Part shown: piece by piece, positions 15,979 to 24,476 of the stretch | Position numbering within the stretch: position 1 is the stretch's first letter | Layout: each line of letters opens with the position of its first letter | NCBI GenBank assembly: GCA_963925545.1 | Contig: CAWUSA010000010.1 | Coordinates: forward strand, 1 to 64,000 | DNA from: TMED14 sp963925545 | GTDB taxonomy: Bacteria > Bacteroidota > Bacteroidia > Flavobacteriales > Schleiferiaceae | DNA: 64,000 nucleotides | Direction: 5' to 3' | Notes under the pieces: model-generated | Told to the model about the DNA's origin: nothing | Seen by the model: only the letters and a program-made list of their open reading frames with translations | The model's database searches: none | Program-made: the position numbers and the translations under genes

Positions 15979-18900
15979 ATGTCAAAGCAATCGCAAACAA
16001 GTCGCTCTTTTGGGCTAACCAATTGGGCCGTTGACAACCAAGTCACCGTCATGGTGTTGACTGTCATCATTTTGATCGCAGGACTTATGTCCTATGTAGC
16101 CATGCCTGCTGCATCCTTCCCTGATGTTGATCAGCCAACTATTTTTGTAAGCACGCCCTACCCCGGCAATTCACCGGTAGATATTGAACGGTTGATCTCT
16201 CGCCCCTTGGAGCAGGAAATCAACACGCTTTCTGGTGTAGATAAAATCAGCTCTACCTCTCTTCAAGGGTTTTCCACCATTGAGGTGACATTCAACTTTG
16301 ACGTGCCTGTTTCTGAGGCGCTCAGCAAGGTAAAGGACAGGGTGGACGCCGCCCGATCAGGGCCAGATTTCCCCAACGATCTGCCTTTAGACCCAAGCAT
16401 TCAAGAGCTGAACATCTCTGAATTGATGCCAATCATGAACATCAATCTGTCGGGAGATTTCACCTCAGATCAATTGCTCGTCTATGCAGAATACCTCCAG
16501 GAAAATCTAGAGAATCTATCTTCTATTTCAGCTGCTGATATCCGCGGTATCGATGCAAAAGAAGTTCGCATTTTGATGGACCAGCACCGCATGGAATTCT
16601 TGCAAATTAGCTTCAGAGATGTAGCTGACGCAATTGAAATGGAAAACCGATCCATGTCTGGCGGAGACCTGCTAGTGGGCGGCTACCGCCGCAACGTTCG
16701 CATCATTGGAGAATTTGAATCCCTAGAAGACATCCGATCCATCATTGTCAAGCATGAAAAGGGCAACATCGTCTACCTGCGTGACATTGCTACAGTAGAA
16801 TTTGACGCCATTGAGCGCGAAAGCTATGCGCGTCAGTTTCAAGACCCCGTAGTCACCTTAGACATCAAAAAACGTTCTGGAGAAAACCTCATCTTGGCCT
16901 CAGCGTCCATCAATGAATTGGTAGCTCAGGCTCAAGCAGATTTTTTCCCACCCAACCTGCAAATTGCTATAACTAATGATCAGTCTACACGGACCAAAAA
17001 TCAGGTCTCTGAACTGGAGAACTCCATCATTTTTGGTGTCCTATTGGTTGTTTTGGTATTGACCTTTTTCTTAGGCCTGCGCAACGCACTGTTTGTTGGT
17101 ATTGCCATTCCGCTTTCCATGCTGTTAAGCTTCTTCATCCTCAACACAATGGGCGTAACCTTGAATTTCATGGTCCTCTTTGCCTTGGTGCTATCCCTTG
17201 GGATGTTGGTTGACAACGGCATTGTCATTGTAGAGAATGTCTACCGCTTCATGAGCGAAGGATACAGCGCCATTCAGGCTGCTAAAATGGGCGCAGCAGA
17301 AGTGGCGACGCCCATTATCGCCTCCACAGCAACTACACTTGCCGCATTTATTCCTTTAGCCCTGTGGCCTGGAATGATTGGGGAATTCATGAAATTCTTG
17401 CCGATGACATTGATCATTGTGTTACTCTCTTCTTTGTTTGTTGCGCTGGTTATCAATCCCGCATTGGCTTCAGTCTACATGAAGCTGGAAGAGAAGGCTA
17501 TGGACAAGGCCAAATGGCTTCGCATTGGCCTAATTGCTAGCCTGGTTGGCCTGCTTATCAACCTTGTAGGTGGTTTGGTTTTGATGGGGAATCTCATCTT
17601 TGTTCCCGGCCTATCGATATTGTTCTACATCTTCGTGCTGGATCCAGGCACTGCCTATTTCCAAAGCAAGGCTTTGCCTCGATTGGAGAAAGGTTACAAT
17701 ACAATGATTGCCTTCGCCCTTGATGGCAAGATGGCCATCAAAGTTTTCGCTGGCACCGTGGTCCTACTTTTTCTTTCCATTATCCTGCTTGGCATCTTGC
17801 CTCCAAAGGTGACTTTCTTCCCTGATGGGCAGCCTAATTTGGCCAACATTTACCTGGAATTACCTGTGGGCACAGACATCGAAGTCACCAACACCTTGAC
17901 CAAGCAACTGGAAGCAGAAATTGTTGAATTGATGTCAGTGTACACCTATGATCGCGATGGCAAACCCTACAATTATTTGGTTGAGTCTATTGTAGCTCAG
18001 GTTGGCAAAGGAACTGGCGATCCCCAGGAAGGGCCTTCACAAAACGCCACACCGCACAAAGCAAAAATCATTGTCGCCTTTCGCGAGGCTAAGCTTCGCG
18101 TAGATGGCGATGGTCAGACCTTTGTTTCAACCCTAGCGCTGCAGCGCATTCGCGAGCAACTGTCAGAAGTTCCAGGCGCATCCATTGTGGTAGAAAAGGA
18201 CCAAATGGGTCCTCCGCAAGGCGCTGCAATCAACATGGAGGTCACTGGCAACTCCTACCCTGAAGTGCTAGCTCAGGCTGAGCGCCTCAAAGCAATGATT
18301 GAATCATCAACTGTCACAGGCTACGATGAGTTAAAGCTGGATATAGTCAGCGGCAAGCCAGAGTTGCCAATCACGGTGGACCGTGCAAAGGCTAGAAGCC
18401 TTGGCATTTCAACCAGTCAGATTGGTGATGGCCTCCGCACAGCTTTGTTTGGTAAGGAAATCAGCCGTTTCAAAACTGATGATGATGACTACCCCATCAA
18501 TCTGCGATTTGCCAATAACTACCGATACAACCTGGAGGATTTGATGAATCAACGCATCACCTTCAGAGACCAAAGTTCTGGCAAAATCGTACAGGTGCCC
18601 ATCAGTACGCTAGCTACAGCTAGCAAGTCAAGTACCTTCTCTGCCGTGAAACGCAAAGATCTCAAGAGGGTCATCACGCTCTATTCTGGCGTGAGAGAGG
18701 GCGCTAACGCCAACGAGGTAGTTGAGTCCATCAAAACCCTGCTGGCAGATGTGACCTACCCAGAGGGCATCTCTATGAGTTTCACCGGGCAACAAGAAGC
18801 ACAGGCAAAAGAAATGGCCTTCTTGTCTAAAGCCCTTTTGGGCGCGGTATTCATGATTTTCTTGATCATGGTGAGCCTGTTCAACTCTGCCAGAATTCCG

Positions 18901-19437
18901 ATCCTAATAATGGTGACAGTGATTCTTTCATTGATTGGCGTGTTCTCTGGCTTGCTCATTTTCCGCATGGAGTTTGTGGTCATCATGACCATGATTGGCA
19001 TCATTTCTCTGGCGGGCGTCGTTGTCAACAACGCCATTGTCATGGCTGATTATGCCGGGCAGCTACTCAGCAGAAAAAAGGAGGAGCTTGGCATAGAACC
19101 GCATGAATATTTGCCTGTGAGCGCCTTGGCTGAGCCCCTTGCTCAAGCAGGTGTGACCCGCTTGCGACCTGTGCTATTGACAGCTATCACAACCATCCTT
19201 GGTCTGCTGCCCCTGGCAACTGGCATGAACTTTGACTTTTTCAGTCTATTCACGGAGAACGATCCACAACTCTACTTTGGTGGAGATAACGTGGCATTCT
19301 GGGGACCCATTTCATGGACGGTCATCTTTGGATTAACCTTTGCCACCTTCCTAACCCTTGTCATTGTTCCCGTGATGCTGTTCTTGACTGAGCGTATTCG
19401 TTCCAAGCGCTACTATCGAAAGATAACAGCAGCATAG
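15979..19437 (+). CDS. RND efflux pump permease (AcrB/MdtC type)
   Basis: The inner-membrane proton-driven pump has 1152 residues, about 100 more than AcrB; much of the excess appears to lie in an extra hydrophobic stretch after helix 6 (near residues 510-560). Twelve helices and two large periplasmic loops are apparent. The helix-4 relay reads LSLGMLVDNGIVIVENVYR, so the second of the two aspartates of AcrB (D407-D408) is Asn here. In helix 10 the AcrB lysine region reads VVVNNAIVMADY. One-aspartate relays also occur in other RND branches, so the pump may well be active. It ends the TetR-TolC-adaptor operon. Confidence 0.93.
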   Translation: MSKQSQTSRSFGLTNWAVDNQVTVMVLTVIILIAGLMSYVAMPAASFPDVDQPTIFVSTPYPGNSPVDIERLISRPLEQEINTLSGVDKISSTSLQGFSTIEVTFNFDVPVSEALSKVKDRVDAARSGPDFPNDLPLDPSIQELNISELMPIMNINLSGDFTSDQLLVYAEYLQENLENLSSISAADIRGIDAKEVRILMDQHRMEFLQISFRDVADAIEMENRSMSGGDLLVGGYRRNVRIIGEFESLEDIRSIIVKHEKGNIVYLRDIATVEFDAIERESYARQFQDPVVTLDIKKRSGENLILASASINELVAQAQADFFPPNLQIAITNDQSTRTKNQVSELENSIIFGVLLVVLVLTFFLGLRNALFVGIAIPLSMLLSFFILNTMGVTLNFMVLFALVLSLGMLVDNGIVIVENVYRFMSEGYSAIQAAKMGAAEVATPIIASTATTLAAFIPLALWPGMIGEFMKFLPMTLIIVLLSSLFVALVINPALASVYMKLEEKAMDKAKWLRIGLIASLVGLLINLVGGLVLMGNLIFVPGLSILFYIFVLDPGTAYFQSKALPRLEKGYNTMIAFALDGKMAIKVFAGTVVLLFLSIILLGILPPKVTFFPDGQPNLANIYLELPVGTDIEVTNTLTKQLEAEIVELMSVYTYDRDGKPYNYLVESIVAQVGKGTGDPQEGPSQNATPHKAKIIVAFREAKLRVDGDGQTFVSTLALQRIREQLSEVPGASIVVEKDQMGPPQGAAINMEVTGNSYPEVLAQAERLKAMIESSTVTGYDELKLDIVSGKPELPITVDRAKARSLGISTSQIGDGLRTALFGKEISRFKTDDDDYPINLRFANNYRYNLEDLMNQRITFRDQSSGKIVQVPISTLATASKSSTFSAVKRKDLKRVITLYSGVREGANANEVVESIKTLLADVTYPEGISMSFTGQQEAQAKEMAFLSKALLGAVFMIFLIMVSLFNSARIPILIMVTVILSLIGVFSGLLIFRMEFVVIMTMIGIISLAGVVVNNAIVMADYAGQLLSRKKEELGIEPHEYLPVSALAEPLAQAGVTRLRPVLLTAITTILGLLPLATGMNFDFFSLFTENDPQLYFGGDNVAFWGPISWTVIFGLTFATFLTLVIVPVMLFLTERIRSKRYYRKITAA

Positions 19438-19440
19438 GGC

Positions 19441-19448
19441 TACCTTTG
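19441..19448 (+). promoter_or_regulatory. -7 promoter element (TACCTTTG) of the DXS gene
   Basis: A perfect TAnnTTTG match begins right after the RND stop codon and ends 4 bases before the ATG. The mRNA would therefore start at or next to the start codon. Confidence 0.6.
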
Positions 19449-19452
19449 TGTC

Positions 19453-21048
19453 ATGACGCTTCCATCCCTTGAAGCTTTGCGACAGATGTCACCTGACCAG
19501 CTGAGTCAGGTGGCAACTGACGCGGTAGCTCGCATGATTGCATTGACGCAGCGAAAACCTGGCCACATGGCATCTAGTGCCGGAGTTGCGCAGCTCACTG
19601 TGGCCCTGCATGCGTTATTGGATAGCCCACGGGATTTGCTGATTTGGGACGTTGGCCACCAAGCCTACATCCACAAATTGCTAACCGGCAGAGAAGGGGT
19701 TTTTTCCAACAACCGTGAGCCTGATGGACCAAGTGGATTCCCTAAAAGGGACGAGTCTCCCTATGACGCATTTGGAACGGGTCATTCATCCACTGCTTTG
19801 TCTGCCTTGATTGGCATGGCGCGTGCTGATGCATTGCAATCGATTTCGCGAAAGCGCATTGCCGTCGTTGGCGATGGCGCCTTTACTGGCGGGATGATCT
19901 ACGAAGCCATGAACAATGCAGGGGGTCATGGTGATGATGTCCTTCTGATTCTCAACGACAATGGCAAGGCCATTGAAGACAATGTCGGTGCATTGCATAA
20001 CCACAAACGCTACCAAGCTTTCGCAGATTCGCTAAACTGGTCTTACCTGGGTGATGTGGATGGGGGCAACATGGTCGAGCTGTTGGCTGCTCTTGAGTTG
20101 GCCATGGACCGCAAAGGACCGCGCATGATCCGCGTTCTCACCCAGCGACCCAGCAGTAAGGACCTAGGCATTGCGTCCCAGGCCCCATCAACGAACACAT
20201 TTCAAAAGGCTTTTGCGCGCAGCTTGATTCAATTAGCTCAAGAAGACAAACGCATTGTGGGGCTCACAGCAGCCATGGCTACCGGTTGTAGTTTAGACGA
20301 TTTCAGGGCCGTTTTCCCCGAACGGTTTTTTGATGTTGGCATCGCAGAACCTCACGCCATAACTGCCGCTGCCGGGATGGCCACACAAGGCCTCCGACCC
20401 GTTGTCAACATGTACAGCACGTTTGCGCAGCGCGCTGTGGACCAGTGGATTCATGATGTGGCTTTGCAGCGACTTCCGGTGATTCTTTGCTTGGATCGTG
20501 CGGGCATTGTTGGTGAAGATGGCGGCACCCATCATGGGGTCTTTGATCTTGCCCTGTTTCGTGCTGTGCCACACACGGCCATATGGGCGCCACGCGATGA
20601 AGACAGTTTGCGGGAAGCCATGCAGCAAGCCGTGGCTTATGGTGGGCCGTCTATCATTCGTTACCCCAAAGGCCCGATGCCAGATTTGCCTGAGCCTGCA
20701 CAGCGGGGTAATCAAGCAGATGTCTTCCAGATGGGCACCGGGGTGGTCCATTGGTGCATGGGGACCACCATTGTGGATGCCTTACGCGAAGCCGCACCTA
20801 CGGACTCTGTGGTTGACCTTCGAATGATCAAACCCATTGCACCAGCTCTTTTAGAGCGCTTTGCAAAGAACCATTACCAATGGATTGTTTGGGAGGATGC
20901 TCAAGCCATCAATGGCCTGGGGTCTGCACTGGCCTCCTGGCTAGCAGAACGAGGCATTCAGGGCATTCAGTGCCTCCGAAAGGGATACCCAGACCGCTTC
21001 ATTGGCCATGGTCCAAGAGATACATTGATTGCCGATAATCAGCGGTAA
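19453..21048 (+). CDS. dxs: 1-deoxy-D-xylulose-5-phosphate synthase, compact form
   Basis: DXS condenses pyruvate and glyceraldehyde-3-phosphate, the first step of the MEP isoprenoid pathway. This copy has 531 residues against about 620 in E. coli. Thiamine-diphosphate motifs are present: GHMASSAG (His49 of E. coli), DVGHQAYIHKLLTGR, GDGAFTGGMIYEAMNNAGG and LNDN. The second half keeps IAEPHA (Glu370), DRAGIVGEDGGTHHG (Asp427, His431) and RYPKG (Arg478). Two things are odd. The linker between VGAL and the VDG motif is about 40 residues shorter, and the E. coli VDGH motif reads VDGGN, losing His299. The C-terminal helices are also trimmed. It may be the only DXS or a divergent paralogue. It is followed by a terminator shared with trpS. 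Confidence 0.85.
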   Translation: MTLPSLEALRQMSPDQLSQVATDAVARMIALTQRKPGHMASSAGVAQLTVALHALLDSPRDLLIWDVGHQAYIHKLLTGREGVFSNNREPDGPSGFPKRDESPYDAFGTGHSSTALSALIGMARADALQSISRKRIAVVGDGAFTGGMIYEAMNNAGGHGDDVLLILNDNGKAIEDNVGALHNHKRYQAFADSLNWSYLGDVDGGNMVELLAALELAMDRKGPRMIRVLTQRPSSKDLGIASQAPSTNTFQKAFARSLIQLAQEDKRIVGLTAAMATGCSLDDFRAVFPERFFDVGIAEPHAITAAAGMATQGLRPVVNMYSTFAQRAVDQWIHDVALQRLPVILCLDRAGIVGEDGGTHHGVFDLALFRAVPHTAIWAPRDEDSLREAMQQAVAYGGPSIIRYPKGPMPDLPEPAQRGNQADVFQMGTGVVHWCMGTTIVDALREAAPTDSVVDLRMIKPIAPALLERFAKNHYQWIVWEDAQAINGLGSALASWLAERGIQGIQCLRKGYPDRFIGHGPRDTLIADNQR

Positions 21049-21066
21049 ATAGCTGTGCTATTTTTT
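21048..21066. terminator. Short terminator between converging dxs-like and trpS genes
   Basis: A 6-bp stem AATAGC / GCTATT with a TGT loop is followed by T residues on the plus strand. It starts at the DXS stop codon and touches the trpS stop codon, so it may serve both strands weakly. Confidence 0.55.
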
Positions 21067-22036
21067 AATAGCCAAGGGCCTCGCGAACGCGTGCCAAGGT
21101 AGCTTTAGCCACAGGGCGGGCACGATCTGCACCCACTTTCAACGCAGCATAAACCGTGTCTGGGTTAGCCATGAAGTGGTCAAAGCGTTTGCGCTCATCA
21201 GCAAATCGGCTCAACAACAAATCCAACAAGGCCTTTTTTGCGTGGCCATAGCCATAGCCTCCTGAGCGGTAGTTTTCCTGCATTTCTGCCAGATCTTCTG
21301 CTGTGGCAAGCAGGGCATACAGCTGAACTACCGTGCAGATGTCCGGGTCCTTTACCTCATCCAAGGCCTTAGAGTCGGTGTTAATTGACATGACTTGTTT
21401 TTTCAACTGCTTCTCTGGCAAAAAGATGTCAATGACATTGCCGTAGCTCTTAGACATTTTCTTGCCATCGGTGCCAGGAATAGTCATCACAGAACTGTCA
21501 ATGCGTGGCTCAGGGACAACAAGGACTGATTGGCCTGTCTGATGGTTCAGGGCCTTTGCCATGTCGCGGGTCATTTCCAAATGCTGTTTCTGATCCTTAC
21601 CAACAGGAACAATGTCTGCATCGTACAACAAAATATCTGACGCCATCAACACCGGGTAATCGAACAAGCCCGCATTGACGTCGGCCAAGTTGGCCGCCTT
21701 ATCCTTGAAGCTGTGCGCGTTGGCAAGCATGGGGAAGGGTGTGAAGCAGTTGAGGTACCAGGTCAGCTCCGTGCATTCAGGCAAATCACTCTGTGCATAG
21801 AAGACCACCTTCTTCACGTCCAAGCCACAAGCCAGCCAGGCAGCTGCCGTAGTCAATAAATTTTTCCTTCGAGCACTGGCATTCTTGACCGTCGTCAGGG
21901 AATGCAAATCTGCAATGAACAGGTAGGCATCATTGCTTGGCTCATTGGCCAACTCAATGGCAGGCAAAATAGCTCCCAAGATATTGCCAAGGTGCTGTCT
22001 TCCGGATGATTGAATGCCTGTGAGTATGCGTGCCAT
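21065..22036 (-). CDS. trpS: Tryptophanyl-tRNA synthetase
   Basis: TrpRS (323 residues, usual length) is a class I synthetase. The HIGH-type motif is HLGN at residues 15-18 within TGIQSSGRQHLGN, and the KMSKS loop is intact in DGKKMSKSYGN. It is monocistronic, reads toward the DXS gene and ends on the shared terminator. A perfect TACCTTTG element ends 4 bases before the ATG, which predicts a leaderless mRNA and fits the chosen start. Confidence 0.97.
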   Translation of the reverse strand: MARILTGIQSSGRQHLGNILGAILPAIELANEPSNDAYLFIADLHSLTTVKNASARRKNLLTTAAAWLACGLDVKKVVFYAQSDLPECTELTWYLNCFTPFPMLANAHSFKDKAANLADVNAGLFDYPVLMASDILLYDADIVPVGKDQKQHLEMTRDMAKALNHQTGQSVLVVPEPRIDSSVMTIPGTDGKKMSKSYGNVIDIFLPEKQLKKQVMSINTDSKALDEVKDPDICTVVQLYALLATAEDLAEMQENYRSGGYGYGHAKKALLDLLLSRFADERKRFDHFMANPDTVYAALKVGADRARPVAKATLARVREALGY

Positions 22037-22040
22037 TTGA

Positions 22041-22048
22041 CAAAGGTA
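22041..22048 (-). promoter_or_regulatory. -7 promoter element (TACCTTTG) of trpS
   Basis: A perfect TAnnTTTG match on the minus strand with a 4-base spacer (TCAA) to the trpS ATG. The -33 position has no obvious TTG. Confidence 0.6.
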
Positions 22049-22083
22049 TTCGGGCAGGGCTCATCGCGCACTTTGTTTTCAAA

Positions 22084-22112
22084 TAAAAAAGCCCAGCACG
22101 AATGCTGGGCTT
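22084..22112 (-). terminator. Rho-independent terminator after the unknown membrane protein gene
   Basis: On the minus strand an AAGCCCAGCA / TGCTGGGCTT stem with a CGAA-type tetraloop is followed by a T-run. It begins about 20 bases after the stop codon at 22134. Confidence 0.9.
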
Positions 22113-22133
22113 TCAGTCAATTATCAGATGGGG

Positions 22134-22904
22134 TTAGCCATTCTTGAACGGTAGGTGCGGATTTTGGATCCATCCAGCAGCCCATGACACAAAGTTATAA
22201 CCCACAGTGTAGATTGCGAGGTACACATAGAATGTCGCCAAGTACATGATGGCATTCACCATCGTGCTAAATACACCAACGACTTGATCCCATTCCCAGG
22301 CACCTGAGAAGGATCCAGCGTCACTACCAGCCGCAGAAAGGCTGCCAATGTCGATGTATGGCAATTGGTCACTGACCGTGGAGGCCATCCAATCAACCCA
22401 TGGGGTCAAAGCGCCAACAATGTCAGCTCCGCCACCAAGTGGGGCGTAAACCGTTGCGCCAAAGATGGTTGCAACAGCCATACAGAGAGCCTGCGTGAAA
22501 ATGATCAAGGCACCCAACTCACCCACAAGGCGAATGTTTGTGCGCATGACATCCTTTGCAAGGAATTCAACCATGTTGCTATGGCCACCGGCAAAGCCGT
22601 CGCCGCGAACACGGATCACGTTGGAAATAGCAAATGCTGCAACCAAACAAATCAATGTGGTTACAATACTGCCTGCGATACCCATTCCATTTGCATTGGA
22701 GAAGAAATCTTGAGCACCGTCAAAGATGTCGACCAACATGTAGGCCGCCATTGCGACTGCCAATACAGAATAGATGGTTTGGAAATAGCTACGAACGCCG
22801 TCGTTGCTGTCGAAGCCGTCAAGGGTGTCACCCACTCGAGAGCCTAATACGCGACCTGCCACTTGTCCGGGCAAATCGAGCACTTTTTGAATGATTTCAT
22901 TCAT
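22134..22904 (-). CDS. Unknown four-helix membrane protein
   Basis: I do not recognise this 256-residue protein. It opens with a polar segment of about 40 residues (MNEIIQKVLDLPGQVAGRVLG). Four hydrophobic segments follow near residues 42-60, 74-97, 124-150 and 212-240. Between helices 3 and 4 lies an acidic, Gly/Ser-rich loop of about 60 residues containing WVDWMASTVSDQLPYIDIGSLS. The tail is aromatic (YNFVSWAAGWIQNPHLPF). It has no signal peptide, lipobox or catalytic motif. It is monocistronic with a long AT-rich upstream region and one of the strongest terminators in the window, as expected of a well-expressed gene. The start at MNEIIQ is preferred over a start 45 bases upstream in AT-rich sequence. 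Confidence 0.75.
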   Translation of the reverse strand: MNEIIQKVLDLPGQVAGRVLGSRVGDTLDGFDSNDGVRSYFQTIYSVLAVAMAAYMLVDIFDGAQDFFSNANGMGIAGSIVTTLICLVAAFAISNVIRVRGDGFAGGHSNMVEFLAKDVMRTNIRLVGELGALIIFTQALCMAVATIFGATVYAPLGGGADIVGALTPWVDWMASTVSDQLPYIDIGSLSAAGSDAGSFSGAWEWDQVVGVFSTMVNAIMYLATFYVYLAIYTVGYNFVSWAAGWIQNPHLPFKNG

Positions 22905-23230
22905 GATATTTAGGAGTTTTGATTTGCATGAATTTATCAAAATCTTCAAACATGACCATGATTGGCATTATTAAAAAATGCAAATATTTTTACTGGAGCC
23001 CTAGATCCCTTTCTGACATTTACCTATGGGACAGCGAGATATGTTCATAACTTTTGATTGAAGGAGGGGGCATTAGGCTGGGTCCTTTGGCGTTGATTGT
23101 CAGCTTGTTGCCTCTAAACCATTCGAAAACCCTTGCCAGCAATAGCTTTCTTAACAATTCAAGCAAGCAGAAAGACTTTGTGCCAAAAAACTGCCAACGG
23201 CCATCCACTGACCATGGTTTTCAAATCGAT
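22905..23230. other. Intergenic region with no recognised gene
   Basis: About 326 bases separate the lipoprotein stop codon from the membrane-protein start, both on the minus strand. The part next to the membrane protein (roughly 22910-22995) is very AT-rich and should hold its promoter, but no TAnnTTTG match is clean. The rest has short overlapping readings on both strands (60-80 codons) with no family resemblance. No tRNA, hairpin terminator or repeat was seen. Confidence 0.5.
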
Positions 23231-23767
23231 TTATCGAATCAAACGAATGTCCAATTTTGCCACCACATCCAAGCCCGTACTGTCATCGCGAATCGGTGCA
23301 AATGAATGCCACAACTGGAGCGTTTCAGCATCCAAGTCTACATGAAATTCCAAGGTGTCAGGGTAGTCGTAAAACCATAGCACCTGGCTCAGGCTATCAA
23401 AATCGTAGATGCCCGTTCCGCTGTTCAAGTAATGAATCGGCGTGGCACCAATAAGAAACGTAGCCAGGAAGTCAATGTGGTAGTTAGCGACATCGGTGTC
23501 ATTGATGGTCTCAAAGTTGAAGAAGCCTGTGACAGAGTCCGCGTCGCCTTTGAAGTGGGCGATTGTTGTGGTGTCAAAAGGATTTGGCATGTTGCCTTCG
23601 TAGCTGACGGCCTCAAGAATCCAGCCTTGCATCAGGCGCGGTAAAAACGGCCCGCTAGCTGGCTCTGGCAGGGGATCAGGGCCTGGTGTTCGGGGGCATC
23701 CTATCAGCATAAGGCCAACCAGGACGCATGCCATGAACTTTGCCGCAGGGGTGGCTTGCTTAACCAT
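23231..23767 (-). CDS. Predicted lipoprotein of unknown function
   Basis: This 178-residue protein has a clear lipoprotein signal: MVKQATPAAKF, a hydrophobic stretch, then a lipobox ending at Cys24 (LMLIGC). A proline-rich linker (PRTPGPDPLPEP) leads to a beta-rich domain with many Asp and Thr residues and a repeated aromatic pattern (FLPRLMQGWILEAVSYEGN; FYDYPDTLEFHVDLDAETLQLW). It resembles the small calycin/lipocalin-like lipoproteins of Bacteroidota, but I cannot name a family. Its start overlaps the end of the TrkA-type gene by 8 bases, so the two are translationally coupled. The longer in-frame reading upstream lies inside that gene and is rejected. Confidence 0.75.
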   Translation of the reverse strand: MVKQATPAAKFMACVLVGLMLIGCPRTPGPDPLPEPASGPFLPRLMQGWILEAVSYEGNMPNPFDTTTIAHFKGDADSVTGFFNFETINDTDVANYHIDFLATFLIGATPIHYLNSGTGIYDFDSLSQVLWFYDYPDTLEFHVDLDAETLQLWHSFAPIRDDSTGLDVVAKLDIRLIR

Positions 23768-24461
23768 TGATGTCGATGAAACGTTCAACATCCTTAATCT
23801 TTCCAAAGACGACCAACTCATCACATTCCTCAATGATGGTGTCATCCGATGTCTCATGTTTAACGTGGGCTAGATTACCATCGTCACCTTTTTCAATCAA
23901 CGTCACCAAGTTTAATTGGTATTTGTTAAGGAAGTCAATGTCCTTGATCGTTCTGCCAATGGTTAATTTCGGGGCCTCCACTTCGACGATCTCGTAATCG
24001 TCCGGGAGCTCAATGCACATCTTGAAAGAGGGGTGCATCAAACGCTCTGCCATGTTGTTGCCTACCTCCTCTTCAGGGGACAGAATTTCCACATGCATGT
24101 CAACACCCTCCACTTCGCTGTTGGCCAATTTTTTCAAAATGCGACGTTGGGTCTTGCCATGAGCGCGGGCAATGATTCGCTTGACATTCAACTCCATGAG
24201 CTGCGCCACTGTGAGCATTGTGCCCTCAAAGTTTTGACCGATGCTTACCACCACAGCATCCATGTCCTGAACCTTCTGAGCACGCAAGCTTTCTAGGTCA
24301 GTTGCATCCATGCGGACAGAGTAAGCCACACGATTTTTGATGCTTTCAACCTTGTCCTCATCGATGTCAATCGCGAGAACTTCAGCTCCTTTTTCGGATA
24401 GTTTCCGGCATATCGCTGAGCCAAAATGACCCAGTCCAATGACGGCAAATTTGTCTGTCAT
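23760..24461 (-). CDS. TrkA/KtrA family potassium transport regulator (RCK domains)
   Basis: This 233-residue cytosolic protein has an RCK N domain with the Rossmann motif GLGHFGSAIC at residues 8-17, the acidic residue ending strand 2 (LAIDID) and a conserved VVSIGQNFE segment. An RCK C domain fills about residues 140-225. KtrA/TrkA proteins form an octameric ring that gates a KtrB/TrkH potassium channel in response to nucleotides. No channel gene is in the window, so its partner is encoded elsewhere. A perfect TACTTTTG promoter element lies inside the last codons of the preceding PLP-enzyme gene. The lipoprotein gene overlaps its stop. Confidence 0.9.
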   Translation of the reverse strand: MTDKFAVIGLGHFGSAICRKLSEKGAEVLAIDIDEDKVESIKNRVAYSVRMDATDLESLRAQKVQDMDAVVVSIGQNFEGTMLTVAQLMELNVKRIIARAHGKTQRRILKKLANSEVEGVDMHVEILSPEEEVGNNMAERLMHPSFKMCIELPDDYEIVEVEAPKLTIGRTIKDIDFLNKYQLNLVTLIEKGDDGNLAHVKHETSDDTIIEECDELVVFGKIKDVERFIDING

Positions 24462-24476
24462 GATCTTGGTTTTCTG

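Noticed and set aside
22365..22847. 160-codon open reading on the plus strand, opposite the unknown membrane protein
   Set aside because: It mirrors the coding frame of the minus-strand gene, is rich in Cys, His and Asn without any domain, and has no promoter. The minus-strand protein has clear helices and a terminator.
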